This document shows, piece after piece, positions 35,770 to 47,641 of a stretch of DNA of 64,000 nucleotides (position 1 is its first letter; the number at the start of each line of letters is the position of its first letter). Below the pieces are notes generated by a model, which was given only the letters and a program-made list of their open reading frames with translations, was not told the DNA's origin and searched no databases. Position numbers and translations under genes: made by a program. The stretch comes from Rhipicephalus microplus (Eukaryota > Arthropoda > Arachnida > Ixodida > Ixodidae). The stretch lies in the NCBI RefSeq assembly GCF_043290135.1, contig NC_134700.1:159622053-159686052 (forward strand), in the 5' to 3' direction.

Positions 35770-36372
35770 AGTGAACTATCGGTTAAGAAGAAAGTGAAGG
35801 AACCGGAGACTGACAGGTGGAGAATGGGCATGATTAAGAAGTCTGCACTAGAGATCTATCGAACTTTTAAGCAGGAAATTGCCAAGGAAAGGATCTATGA
35901 TAATACTCGGGGTAGTTCTCTACTGTTTGAGGCCAGGACGGGAGTACTGCGAAGCAAGACATATCGGGCCAAATACGAAGGGGTAGACACAGTATGCAGT
36001 GCCTGTGGAGAGAAAGAAGAAACTGCTGAACACTTGATAATGTTCTGTAAAGGGCTTCACCCTATAGTTCAGGATGATGGCGCAGAGTTTTTCAAAGCAC
36101 TGGGATTTAGGGACCGGGAGGGCAAAATAAACTTTAAGCGGGTAGAATTAACTAGAAGGAGGCTATCTGATTGGTGGCTGAAGTCAAGGCACGAGTGAAA
36201 ATTAAACTCTTCACTGCAAAGTAAGAATCCTCAAACTCACTTTTTAAGGGAAAAAATAAATATAGTTTTTGGTTCATTAGGTATTACGGCTTGGTGGCGC
36301 TAGCCACCGCCCGATCTAAAGGGTACAGCCATATCCATCCATCCATCCATCCATCCATCCATCCATCCATAC
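35770..36372 (+). mobile_element. LINE-A copy 4, 3' end only
   Basis: Similarity to the family starts at about 35770 inside the C-terminal part of ORF2 and runs through the 3' UTR to an (ATCC)n tail at 36333-36371. It is a strongly 5'-truncated insertion. Its tail is the longest of the four copies. Confidence 0.85.
35794..36198 (+). pseudogene. LINE-A copy 4: C-terminal 135 codons of ORF2
   Basis: The frame is uninterrupted and carries MGMIKKSALEIYRTFKQE, then TVCSACGEKEETAEHLIMFC, the C-x2-C-x8-H-x4-C zinc motif with all four ligands, ending KSRHE. No reverse transcriptase remains. The apparent ATG is internal to the full protein. Confidence 0.85.
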
Positions 36373-39300
36373 GAGATGCTGGCGCTGAACGGCCGAGCGT
36401 ATTAGGAAGCTCGCGAAACCGTCTTTTCATGCAAGTTAATTTGCAGTCGTGCTTCTTCACGCTTTCACGGATGCAGGAAGGATGAAAAGTAACATGAACA
36501 TAGTAGCGAACTGTTTTCACCGGGCTCTGTCAGGCCTTGCTACCGGTTCAATATATGCATTCGAGTTTCATAGCATTCGCGTTTTATTTTAGTTTTCAAG
36601 CTATTGAAACGCCATTATTTGCATGACTCAGTATATAATACTGCTGTGTAACACTCTGCATATCTGACGAAAAAAACCGATTGTATTTTTTTTAATTCTC
36701 ATTAGTTACAAAAAAACTCACCGGTCTTCTTATGAATTCCCATGAGACGACTTGTTTGTTTGTTTCTTTGTTTGTTTGTTTGTAGCATAGAATCCATGAC
36801 ACATACCCACTCTGGAGGATTGGCCAGGAGAACATACAGTATTCTATAGACGGTAACCGCCCTATTGCTTACAAAAAAGAAAAAAAAAGATGTAGAAGGA
36901 GGACTTGAAAAAACAAAGAATCAGAGAGTGAGAAAAAAGTTAAAACAAAGTAACCACTAATATAATAACTATACCTTGATTTTTTGAGCCGACCAGACAG
37001 CTGAGTGTGCCAAACTCGATTAATTTGGGATGTATGTCTGATATTTATTGAAATTTCGAAAATTACTTCCCGATTCATTTTTTAGTAATGGTTAAAGGGG
37101 GCTTAATGTTGAAATTCGTTTAGTGTCCGCAATGAAAGTGCACACCGCATCAAATACGTCTCTGTGGCAATTTCCCAAAGCGGAGGCACCAAATTTTAGA
37201 ACAGTTTCTGTGGTTAAACGTACACTTAGCTTCGCAAACGCAATAGCTAGAAATCTTTTCCTAATTATTGCGTAGTTACGACATGAGACAATATGTTCAA
37301 TAGTTTCCTACTCTTCGCAGAACAGAAAAAAAGGGGAGAGTGTGAAACAAGCTCCGTGTTAATATTATTTTAATGGGGCAACACGGCCCCGAAATCTGCA
37401 GATAATAACTTCAACTTTTTTAGACAAACTCCGCTAAGATTTCCATGGAAATTTGAGACGAATTAAAGGCAAAAACTATTCTCGTTTTCTTCCAATTCAA
37501 TGCACTAAATGTTTTCTACCTCTCACCGGGATATTTCTGTGCCCAACATAGTTTTCTTACTGCCTCAAAGATCGGAAACAAAGCTAGCTTTCTCCCCTCA
37601 GATGGTTATACACTGCCCGCATGATCGGCCCATATCAAGAAAGCAAAGATGTTATATGACGCCGTCAAGTTATGTGACCTTCCTATACGTTACAAACATT
37701 TATGATATATGACCTCATATGATGACGTTTTCACGTAATGATGATTTCTTGCATCACTCGTGTTCACGCCACTGACGTGAGAAGACGCCATGCGCCAACG
37801 GCGACGAATTTTCGCTTTTGATGAGACATTTAACGATATCGCCTTAGTGCACTGTACGGCTGTAGCTTCGTGAAACTGCGCATTCCGCTGGTGTTCGGGG
37901 GAGCGTGCTTGCGGTAATCAGGCAGAACTATTGGTCCCCTAATAAATCTTCTTACTACACTCTATAGAATATAAAGCCATCATTTACAACCCGAGTATAT
38001 CATAGATTATGAGTAGTGGGGGCTGAAGACTACCCGTCACGTTTGGCAACATGACAATTGAAATTACTGAAAAGGAGCGCGATTCATCCAAAGAGTCAAC
38101 AAATGAGTCTATCAGTAGCAACGCTGCCACGTGAAGCTGCCGTGTGGAACGCTATCATTACGCCTCGAAGGTGAATGGGAGCTCATGGGTAGCATACGGC
38201 CATTCGGCCTCTACTCTGCTCGCTACCAAATTAAGAGGCCAGAGAAAAAAAGAAAGCGACAGAGCTGAGCAGTCGGATATTAAGGCTACAATAATCGGTC
38301 CACGAATACTCAGACAAGCTAAAGCAACTGACCAAAGGCCGCATTTTTCACGCTTGTCACCTTGTCTCAAGTTGAGAGTCGGCATTAGACTTCCGGCTTT
38401 AAGAGCGCCTGTTCAAAACTTAGGCCGTGATCGCAGAAATCGTGCCACATATGGAGCTGTTCTTGTTTATTTCCCGATGATTCTATCAAGCTCTCATATG
38501 ATAAAATAACCTGCCATAGTTCATTTTCTGACACTTGCTTTTTCTTGGTGGCAACACGTGTAATGCTTTGTGAAGAGAACGGATGATGACCTATATCCCT
38601 GAAAGCAGTCAAGTGGCATTTTGTGCTATTTATTGCATGAACTGCTGGCTTGCGCATAGTTTTATAAGCCACGAGAGCAGCAAGCTTAGGGGAACATTAG
38701 GCACTAAGCTTTTAATATTAGATCCTGGCAAAGGCTTCATAAAAAATCGACTTTCAGTTAATCAAAAAAGCAACTCTTAGACTAGCGAACGCCACCGTGA
38801 CAAAACGATCTTTTGCGAATTACTTGCATGAGCTATCTCGTGTCTGCCTAGCTAGCAGAGAGGCGCTCGCGCGTCGCGAACGACTCAAGTCGTTTAAATG
38901 AGCTGAGTGCGCAAAACAAGCGCTTCACGAGTCTCGTTTCCAAGTTAGCATCACACCTTCGCCATTGCGATTGCAGCCGAAAACCGAGCCGTATAGTAAC
39001 TCCGAAAGCAGCCGTGGCATTCGTTTGCGCGAGAGCGCCGCGGCGGCATCTCTACTCCAGTTGCGGCGCCTGGCGGCGAAACGCCGCACTAGCACCAACG
39101 GCCGCTCCCTATTGAAATCCGCTCCATCGCCCGGGCACTGAAAAAATAGAGGAGGCACTGGGTAGACACACGAGCGGACGAACACGTTCCCTGTAGACTC
39201 TTGTAGTCTCGCACAGTTGTAAAACAACTAAATTTCGTGCTGCCTGCCATGGGGATTCACTCTTCCCTTCAATGACACATGGAACCACCCCGAAACTAAC

Positions 39301-39457
39301 TCAACAATGACAACAAAGAAATAATATAGGGTTTGACAGATTTACTGTTCGAGTCCGTGCGTCCTTCTGTATGTCTGTCGATTCTCAACAGTGCAGTATA
39401 TGTGTACTAAGCAAGTCGGTTATTGGCCCATAACTCAAATATGCCCTATGGGAGATA
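36373..39457. other. Gene-free interval
   Basis: No coding region or named element is recognised. A (TTTG)n run lies at 36752-36784. The open frame 38144-38509 (121 codons) has no domain. The GC-rich patch 38950-39160 contains the inverted copy (39128-39156) of the word at 35652. Confidence 0.4.
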
Positions 39458-39606
39458 GGTGCTGGCGGAAATTTTGTAGGCCCGTGTGCTCAGATTTGGG
39501 CGCACGTTAAAGAACCCCAGGTGGTCGAAATTTTTGGAGCCCTCCACTACGGCGTCTTTCATAATCATATGGCGGTTTTGGGACGTTAAACCCCACAAAT
39601 ATCATC
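39458..39606 (+). mobile_element. Ruka-like tick SINE, 5'-truncated, with 10-bp target duplication
   Basis: The body reads GTAGGCCCGTGTGCTCAG, then TTAAAGAACCCCAGGTGG, ACTACGGCGTCT and GGGACGTTAAACCCCACA, matching the minus-strand copy at 53.28-53.52 kb and my memory of the tick SINE Ruka. The tRNA-like head is missing. The flanks ATGGGAGATA at 39448-39457 and 39607-39616 are identical, giving a clean target duplication. Confidence 0.85.
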
Positions 39607-39616
39607 ATGGGAGATA

Positions 39617-41520
39617 TTTGCTGCGTCGTTACTTTTGTCATCCTTTTGTTTCGTAACCAGCCACAAAGATGATTTGATATGGTGAACTAAGTTTTTATTT
39701 AATACTTGTAGAGAAAATATGTATGGACTCCGTATGTATGGTCGGTGCCGTGTGTGACTTTTCGCCTTATTGCTTTATAGTTGGCCCAATGCGAGGACAC
39801 AAGCTTCCAGCAAAGGAGGCAGGACATTTGAAGAAATTAAGGCCAGATGCTGTTTGGATGTTGTTTGCAATAAAATATGACATGGAAAAACTTGGTTTGT
39901 CCCTTGTTGCTCTCCTTTGCTTTTCTTTTAGCTTAATATAGTCTTGTGGCGGGAAAGGGAGGGTCGGTCTAATATTATTTAGTGCCCTACTATTTTCTGG
40001 CAATGCTTAGAACTTGTGAGGTTTTTAAGCAGTCCATTGTAGAGATTCATTCGCAGGAACTAAACTTGCTGTAGGAATTTGTATTACCGACAAAAGCAAT
40101 ATTTAGGGTATGAGAAACCGGCTGGTGGAGTTATGCGGTTTACAGAAAACATCGCGAGCTACCCGGTTGTTTGATCTGCTTTCCCAGTCGTTATGTGTAC
40201 CGTCATATAATGCAGCACGGTCTCGAGCCTTGCACTAGAATGTTTATGAAGTGTCTGCATTGATAAGGTGAACTTGCTGCAGGAATTCCGCTCAGACAAT
40301 GAAGTCCATTCACAGTGGCATCGACGGTCGCCCCTTCGCAAATATAGGCTCTCTAAATATCCTCACTCCGCCAATGTGGTGGGTCTACTATATGGGATAC
40401 ACGAGCTGTTTTTACGGTATTTTATACAAACTCGAGCCAAGAACACGTTTTTCCTATTCTACATAATGGCGGCTAACTTCAGAAATTAACCCTCCAGCTT
40501 TAAGATTTAGCTATATAAAAAAACTAGCTCATTCTATAGTTGAAACCCACGGCGTCTTCAATGTAAATGAGTGACCGCTGAGAAACAACAAGGCGGCCCG
40601 TCAAGTATGGCGGCCGCGTTAACCAGTTGTAAGCAACTATGGTCGAAGTTGTCACCACCTTTAAACACGGAGACACACGCACATGAAGGCTCCCGGTCCT
40701 CGAGGTAAGTGGCGCGAGGCCGAGTCCAAGCGGCAACGACGTCAGGCTCATCCTGCTGTCACCCGCGCTCTTGATCACGCCACTCAAGCGGCGGCGCGCG
40801 CTCGGTCGCGCAGCCGGACGCCTGTTTGAAGCGCGACTTCGAGGATCACAACATTGGTCATAGCTGTAAGGTTCGCGATTGGTTGTGGTTCCACAACAAT
40901 CTGTGCGTGATAGAGAACTTAAAAAAAGACTTGAGTCATTTGAACACACTTCCGGTCTTTTAAACAAGTTTGGAAGAGGAGGACCCAACGACAAAAATGG
41001 TGACACCTTCATCGCTATCTGTGACGGCAACCCTCGTCTGGCGCTGTTTAAGTCTTACCTTGGGTCGCGGGTCTCTGGTCAACGGGTGCGTCTTCTCGAT
41101 GAGCGTCGGTTTTGGATACTGTTACCTCCCTCGTCCAGCGCACCTTCCCAATCTGAAAAATAAAACTACGCCGTTACTCTTGGCGCCAGAATTGCCTTCG
41201 CATTTCCTCACGGTTCCATTAGGAGAAGTGGGGACTTTTTTTTTGGAACTTCCTCGTATAGCCTAGTGACCACTTATGAATATTTCACCGTACTTTTTGC
41301 GTCAAGCCCATCAAAAGCGAATGATCTCTGTCGTCACGTCACATGACATGAAGTCACTTCGCAGCGCAAAAAGTGGCTATGTCACGGTAGTCCAAAACAA
41401 TAGTTGGTTTGTTTCCTGAATTGGAGCTATGACAGCTTCGATTATGATCTTACCATTCGCGCCACGATACCGGTGCATTCCGTAGCATCAGAAGAACGAA
41501 AAAAAACATGCTAAAATTAT
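39617..41520. other. Interval with unrecognised open frames
   Basis: Candidate frames are 40879-41163 (95 codons, starting MVVVPQQSVRDREL) and, on the other strand, 40524-41030 (168 codons). Neither shows a known domain and they overlap antisense, so neither is called a gene. AATAAA occurs at 41158, just before the stop of 40879-41163. A donor-like GAGGTAAGT lies near 40701 but has no partner that I can support. Confidence 0.3.
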
Positions 41521-41740
41521 GTCGCCATGCCCCTTTAAGGTTACACGTACCACCTTCCTTTGCATCGCTCATTGCAATGTCCTCAATTTAAGCATAATCC
41601 TATTTGTAAGCCTCCAGGTTTCTGCCCCGTAGGTAAGTACCGGCAAGATGCAGGAGTTATATAGGTCCAATCCTCTTGAGGCTTAGTTGCAGATTACCCT
41701 TCATAATTTGAAAATGCTTGCCGAATGCGCTCCACCCCAT

Positions 41741-41830
<90 letters not shown>

Positions 41831-42325
41831 CTTCACAACTTTCAGTGTCTCGCCGCTTATCTCGACGCACTATTATCTGCTGAGATTATTGCACATTACA
41901 TCCGTTTTATGCACGCCAGTTTTTTGAGACCCAGTCTTTTGCTGTCCGTGTGCAGTGCATTAGGCATGAGTTGTAATTCGTTCCCTAAGTTGCTCATAAA
42001 TGCGATGCCATAAGTGACTCGCAGGTTACTGAGGTACTCACCATTGACTCTTCTTCCTAACTCTTCCCAATCTAGGGCCCAAAAAGCTTTTGTTAACACG
42101 CGATCAATCGCATTGGGGAGATCGTGCCTCCCTGCCTTAAACCTTCCTTTCTTGGGATTCTGTCGTTTTCTTTATTGAGAACTATAGCTGTGAATGCGCT
42201 GCGCATTTCTTCCTGTATGTTTATATAGGCTTTGTAGATGCCCTTACTAAGCAGTGCCTGTATTACTGCTTATGCCTCGACGGAGTCAAATGGTTCCTCG
42301 TAATCTATGAAGGATATATGTATAG
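41521..42325 (-). pseudogene. RTE-type LINE fragment interrupted by a TA microsatellite
   Basis: Minus-strand pieces from 42325 downward: ISFIDYEEPFDSVEA against IAFIDYEKAFDSVE, EGLRQGGTISPM against GVRQGDTIFPM, LKVVKEY directly followed by the TA run, then [20 protein letters not shown] and GRNLEAYK-type pieces to about 41.52 kb. In the plus-strand copy the same point reads VVKDYVYLGQ, so the TA expansion sits at the tyrosine codons and replaces roughly 20 residues. Stops occur throughout. Confidence 0.7.
41744..41829. repeat. (TA)n microsatellite inside RTE coding sequence
   Basis: About 43 TA units lie within the former reverse transcriptase frame. Confidence 0.95.
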
Positions 42326-42369
42326 AGTTTGGTTGGTGCGGAATACACTGTAAGTAAAATAAAGTTTGT

Positions 42370-42640
42370 TCGACCCGACTGCTTGCTACTGCAACATTAT
42401 ATCCCGGAACCTCCTTGATGATTTCATCTGCTTACTTAACTTTCAGCCTCTCCCTCACCCCCTCTCACGCGTTGTAATACAGCCTATTGCTCCTAATTAC
42501 CAGCGGTCATCTTGCCTTCGCATGACACGCCATGTTCATTTCTTCTTCTCTGGATCGAAGATGTCCGCGTTCGACGATGTCTTAAGTTTGTTTCCTGGCC
42601 CACTTTGCTGTCTGCAAGTCCCTTAAGGTTCCTGGTTTAT
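42370..42640 (-). pseudogene. RTE C-terminal fragment
   Basis: The minus strand near 42540 reads TWRVMRRQDDRW, a stop, LGAIGCITTREGVREG, matching TWAGHVARRQDNRWSLRVTNWISREGKRFRG in the copy at 47.27-47.62 kb. It lies upstream (minus strand) of the fragment at 41.5-42.3 kb, although it encodes a later part of the protein, so the two pieces are either separate insertions or a rearrangement. Confidence 0.65.
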
Positions 42641-43092
42641 ACTTCTGTTTTGTTTTCTTTTGTTTCATTTATCAGTATATACATTTCGATATAGTAATCC
42701 GAGGAGTTCAGTTGCCATGCGGTTATCTAATGTTACAAGGTATGAGCCAAACTAGAGTACCAACATCATCCTCGTATAGGTGAAAACCACGGTTACTGAG
42801 AAAATGAAAACAATAGCACAAAAAAATGCAAAATGAATGCGTCCTGTAATATTGGGTGGAGCCACAGGAAGGTTTTCTTTGCCGTATTGGACTATGTCAC
42901 GGCGACTAAAATGATATCTCGCTAAATTTTGCGTGCATTACACATTTCATTACTGGTAATTTACCCTTCAAATCAGTAAAAATTGACTAGTGGACTTAAA
43001 AATTAGACAATACAGAAAATACGGGATCGACTCATCTTCTACCCGGCCAGTCCCCTCCCATAGGGTCGTTCCATGCACGAGGGTCTAGAAGT
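42641..43092. other. Gene-free interval
   Basis: AT-rich sequence with no open frame of note and no recognised element. Confidence 0.4.
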
Positions 43093-43349
43093 AGAAGAAG
43101 AAGAAGAAGAAGAAGAAGAAGAAGAAGAAGAAGAAGAAGAAGAAGAAGAAGAAGAAGAAGAAGAAGAAGAAGAAGAAGGAACAGAAGAAGAAGAAGAAGA
43201 AGAAGAAGAAGAAGAAGAAGAAGAAGAAGAAGAAGAAGAAGAAGAAGAAGAAGAAGAAGAAGAAGAAGAAGAAGAAGAAGAAGAAGAAGAAGAAGAAGAA
43301 GAAGAAGAAGAAGAAGAAGAAGAAGAAGAAGGAGAAGAAGAAGAAGAGC
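43093..43349. repeat. (GAA)n microsatellite, about 257 bp
   Basis: It is nearly pure GAA, with one interruption (GGAACA at 43178-43183) and a GGA near 43331. Poly-Glu and poly-Ser frames across it are artefacts. It forms the 5' junction of the LINE fragment that follows. Confidence 0.95.
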
Positions 43350-43379
43350 TATTGCGCCACAAGTTCAAAAGGCAGGTGT

Positions 43380-44185
43380 AGGCATTGCCTCTGATTCGCT
43401 TGACTGGTCCTTTTCAGTGAGACTGCCTGATTTTACTCCAGTTTTTGAAGCGGAGCTCGTGGCGATTATTTTAGCTCTTCGAAAACTTCCATCAAATCAA
43501 AACAACGCAGTCATAATGACGGATTCTTTTTCAGTTTGTGCAGCTCTGACAGCTTCGGAGAACTCTCGAATTCTAAGCACATTCAAAACAATAGTACCTC
43601 CACAGTTGAGACTCCTGAGGTTTCTGTGGGTTCCGGGACACTGTGGATTAAGATTAAATGAATTGGCCGATTCCTTAGCACGAGCCGCACTTGATGGGCC
43701 AGTTTTGTCCATACTGCCAGATGTTGAATATATCACGGCAATAAGATATCGAAAATCAGCAATCTCCACTGATACGATAGAAAAAGTAACTACATGGACA
43801 GAATATAACGACCTCATGTTTCCATGGCAACCCCACTGTAGCCAGTCCAGAAAGCTCGAAGTCTTAATTGCTAAATTTCGATGTCGTGTCCCCCCCCCTA
43901 AACCTGTATCTACACAGAGCTGGTCAGACAACATCACCCCTCTGTGCATTCTGTGGAGAAATGGAATTACTAGATTATTATTTTTTGTATTGTCGCCGCT
44001 ACGCTATACTACGAAAAAGGTTACTAGTTATGCCATTTCTGAAAATAGGCGTGAGATTGACGGCGGAAACGGCGCTAAGCTTTGGTGCCTCAGTTTTGGG
44101 ACATTGCCACAGGGATGCTTTCAATGCCGTTTGCGATTATATTAAGGCAACCAAGCGTATACCTTTGTGATCTTCAATAAAAAAT
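43380..44185 (+). pseudogene. I/Jockey-type LINE fragment: RNase H and C-terminal zinc motif
   Basis: Frame 43417-44145 begins in an RNase H domain: VFEAELVAIILALRKL (catalytic Glu), AVIMTDSFSVCAAL (Asp) and FLWVPGHCGLRLNELADSLARAA (His and final Asp). Catalytic residues all look present. A frameshift in the C-run at 43890-43898 moves the rest to the next frame, where SPLCAFCGEMELLDYYFLYC (a CxxC zinc motif) and the end (KRIPL, stop at 44168) are found. AATAAA at 44176-44181 fits the element's polyadenylation site. Everything upstream of RNase H is missing; the GAA repeat abuts it. Confidence 0.75.
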
Positions 44186-44661
44186 TATTATTTATTACTC
44201 CCCAAGGCAGAATGAAGTAAACGCAGCCGAGTGGTAATCATAACACCTCATAGCTCAAAATTGCTCAACTTGACTTTTCTATTTTTTTCTCGTTTGCTCT
44301 TTTTATGTTGTTTTTACATTAGTCTTATAATAATACCAATTCATTACACAGTTAAAATTATCACAGAAAAACTGCACTACACTTTCTTGGCCGATCGCCC
44401 TGAGTGGGTATGAGCCATCATCCAAGGGAAACAAACAAACAAGCGCCACGAGTAACAGGTGAACAAGAACAAGTCAGACTAAAAGAATATCGAGCTAAAT
44501 TCTTCATCCTGTTAAACTTTTTTATTTAGTAATTATTTGTTTTGTAACCTATCCCTAGCATATACGAGTAGTATTGCGAAGGAAAAAAATTCGCCTATCA
44601 CTCGGCCGATCCCGTGCATTCGGTAAGAGCCGTGAGAAGAAGAAGAAGAAGCACTGCGAAG
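44186..44661. other. Upstream region of the spliced host gene
   Basis: AT-rich, non-coding. No strong TATA/initiator pair was recognised; TATCACTCGG near 44594 could contain an initiator. Purine-rich AAGAAGAAGAAG lies at 44637-44651 just before the proposed ATG and probably belongs to the 5' UTR. Confidence 0.3.
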
Positions 44662-46173
44662 ATGTTGGCTCTCGGGTGAGTGCTGACATATGCTCTTATA
44701 TGTTGTTCAATGCTTTAGCAGAGAAGAATATTGAATATTCTATATCATTCGGCGCATTCATATAACGCATGCTAGGTCTGTTAGTCGTCTAGTCACGTCG
44801 ATCCCTTCCGTCTTCGGAAGGAGGGACGATATTGTGCGGACGTGTGCTACGACGTGGAATAAATACCAGGTTCCGACTCCCGGATTTAAACATGGTGAAA
44901 TAGCATAGGAATCGGATACAGGCCTATGCAAAAGTACCACGAGGGTAACACGTTGAGCATGCGCCCAGTGTTCGTGCACGAGATCCATGAGTTGCCCCCC
45001 TATACGAAGCACGATCAAGTGCGAAGCTGAAATATAACACAGCGGCACGCTGGCTTTCATGATATCGAGAGCAGATTGTAAGCAGTCCATGGGGCAATAT
45101 GATCAACATTCGTAACTGAAACAATTATGTTATTACGTTCATGTAATAACCATAATTGTAAATCTCTAGCATGCCAATCGTTGTATTTGCATGAAACTGT
45201 TATTTGTTACTACATCAGAGTTCGTTCGTCAAAATAATTTTCAACAAGTCCATTTCTTTATTTGTGGCGTTCGCAAGATGTGGTGATGTGCGAAGCATTC
45301 AAGAAGGCTGCTATGAGTACAATGCTCGTGATTCCATACTATGGCCCGTCTTACTTGCAGGACGGTGCTTACGACTCTATTGAAAGTCGGTCTGGTGGCT
45401 GAAACTTCAGTGCCTCGCACTACTGCTGGAAGCGGTGAAAACGTTTCGGTTGAGCCGCCAGGCCCGGCCACCTTTGTGCGAGACTTCGGTTCGATGGAGC
45501 TGCCGCTTTCAGCAGACAACACCGTAGCTCCTGGTAAACGTGCTGAAAGTGGCTTCCAGCGAGTGTCACTGTTAGCAGGGACTCACAACGCTTCTGACGC
45601 CACCGCATGGCCTCCCTCAGCGCTGAATATCCGCGCCAGGAAAAACGCAGCCGAAGCTAGGTCGAACGTAAGTTAACAACATGACTTGAATTGTGTTGCG
45701 GAAATTCAAGTACAAACCAAAGGCGTGTCTTTTTTTGTTCGCAGGATGGGCTAAAAAGACTTCGAAACACCTCAGCTAGCACCACATCGACACTGCGCAA
45801 CATCGAAGGGGCAAGCAAAAACGCCAATCGCACAAATGTAAGCCCCAGTAAACTGCCCCTCTTATAGATGCGATGACGTTTAGCTACATGGATAAATAAA
45901 AAGCACTGTGGCATCTTGTTCGCAGAAACAACCGTCCGAGGTCTGGCGTGTCACACCTCCAAATAAACGTTCTCACATCAAAAGCGGTAACGTGAGTCCT
46001 TGTGGAAACGACGCCTATGAACGGCCGGACCTGATGGCGAGTGCCTTGAATGTAAGTGAGATCATCCGACGCTTGCCTCTTCCACGAAAGTTTGTGCAGC
46101 GCAAAGAAGCCATACGATATGCTCCCTGTACCAGGATGACAATGACTGAAAATTCCCGATGCTCAACACTGTA
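44662..46173 (+). CDS. Putative secreted protein gene, at least four exons (host gene)
   Basis: Exon 1 ends the 5' UTR and codes MLALG up to 44675 (CTCGG|GTGAGT). Intron 44676-45360 ends CTTACTTGCAG. Exon 2 is 45361-45667, donor GTAAGT. Intron 45668-45744 ends TTTTTTGTTCGCAG. Exon 3 is 45745-45837, donor GTAAGC. Intron 45838-45925 ends TCTTGTTCGCAG. Exon 4 begins at 45926. Phases agree at every junction: exon 1 leaves two bases, exon 2 supplies one, the others are phase 0. The start MLALGTVLTTLLKVGLVAE looks like a signal peptide. The mature part is rich in Thr, Ser, Ala and Pro, with N-glycosylation sequons NVS, NAS, NTS. Exon 4 may run to the stop at 46171-46173 (about 220 residues in all) or splice at the strong donor GTAAGT at 46052. 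Family unknown; a salivary-type secreted protein is one possibility. Confidence 0.55.
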
Positions 46174-46313
46174 GGATTATGCCACAGGCTACACACGCCT
46201 GGACTAGAATTGGCGCCAACAGTGAACACATACCATTACTTCACGTCCCACTTCCATGCGGCGTGTTTATTAAATGCTAAGCATTTCTTTGCGAACTTCG
46301 GTGACTTTGAGCG

Positions 46314-46850
<537 letters not shown>

Positions 46851-46926
46851 ACCTACGACATTTAGCTCTCCTGGCCGTTTTGATAATGTTATCGATACCA
46901 CAATTGGTATGGCTTATAACATGACT

Positions 46927-47641
46927 TAAGGCTCATGCAGAAAGGTGGGCCTTAAAATTAATCAGCAGAAAACGAAAGTAATGTACAACAACCTCGGAAA
47001 GGAGCAGCGCTTCGAGATATGTAATAGTGCACTTGAAGTTGTAAAAGATTATGTCTACTTAGGGCAGGTAATAACCGCAGAGCCGAACCACGAGATTGAA
47101 GTAACTAGAAGAATAAAAAAGGGTGGAGGACATTCGGCAAGCACTCTCAAATTATGACAGGTAGATTGCCACTATCCCTCAAGATGAAGGTATATAACAG
47201 CTGTATCTTGCCGGTACTTAGCTACGGAGCAGAAACCTGGAGACTTACAAAGAGGGTTTAGCTTAAATTGAGGACGACGCAGCGAGCAATGGAAAGAAAA
47301 ATGGTAGGTGTAACCTTAAGAGACAAGAAGAGAGCAGAGTGGATTCGGGGACAAACGGGGGTTAAGGATATCATAGTTGAAATAAACAAGAGGAAATTGA
47401 CATGGGCCGGACATGTAGCGCGTAGACAGGATAACCGCTGGTCATTAAGGGTAACTAACTGGATTTCCAGAGAAGGGAAACGGTTTAGGGGGAGACAGAA
47501 GGTTAGGTGGGCAGATGAGATTAAGAAGTTTGCGGGTATAAATTGGCAGCAGCAAGCACAGGACCAGGTTAACTGGCGGAACATTGGAGAGGGCTTTGTC
47601 CTGCAGTGGACGTAGTCAGGCTGCTGCTGCTGATGATGATG
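46927..47641 (+). mobile_element. RTE-type LINE 3' fragment with 11-bp target duplication
   Basis: Contains VGLKINQQKTKVMYNNLGKE and SALEVVKDYVYLGQVITAEP (46945-47157), a frameshift, then 47268-47615 with MRTTQRAMERKMVGVTLRDK, LTWAGHVARRQDNRWSL and the end FVLQWT. It finishes in a (TGATGA)n tail. ATAACATGACT at 46916-46926 is repeated at 47642-47652, a perfect target duplication. It is inserted in the 146-bp repeat array. The reverse transcriptase core is absent (5' truncation). Confidence 0.9.

Noticed and set aside
40524..41163. Two overlapping antisense frames of 168 and 95 codons
   Set aside because: No domain, no splice or promoter support, and mutual overlap; noted only as unrecognised.
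43039..43381. Poly-Glu (plus) and poly-Ser (minus) open frames over 100 codons
   Set aside because: They are translations of the GAA microsatellite with no flanking domain.
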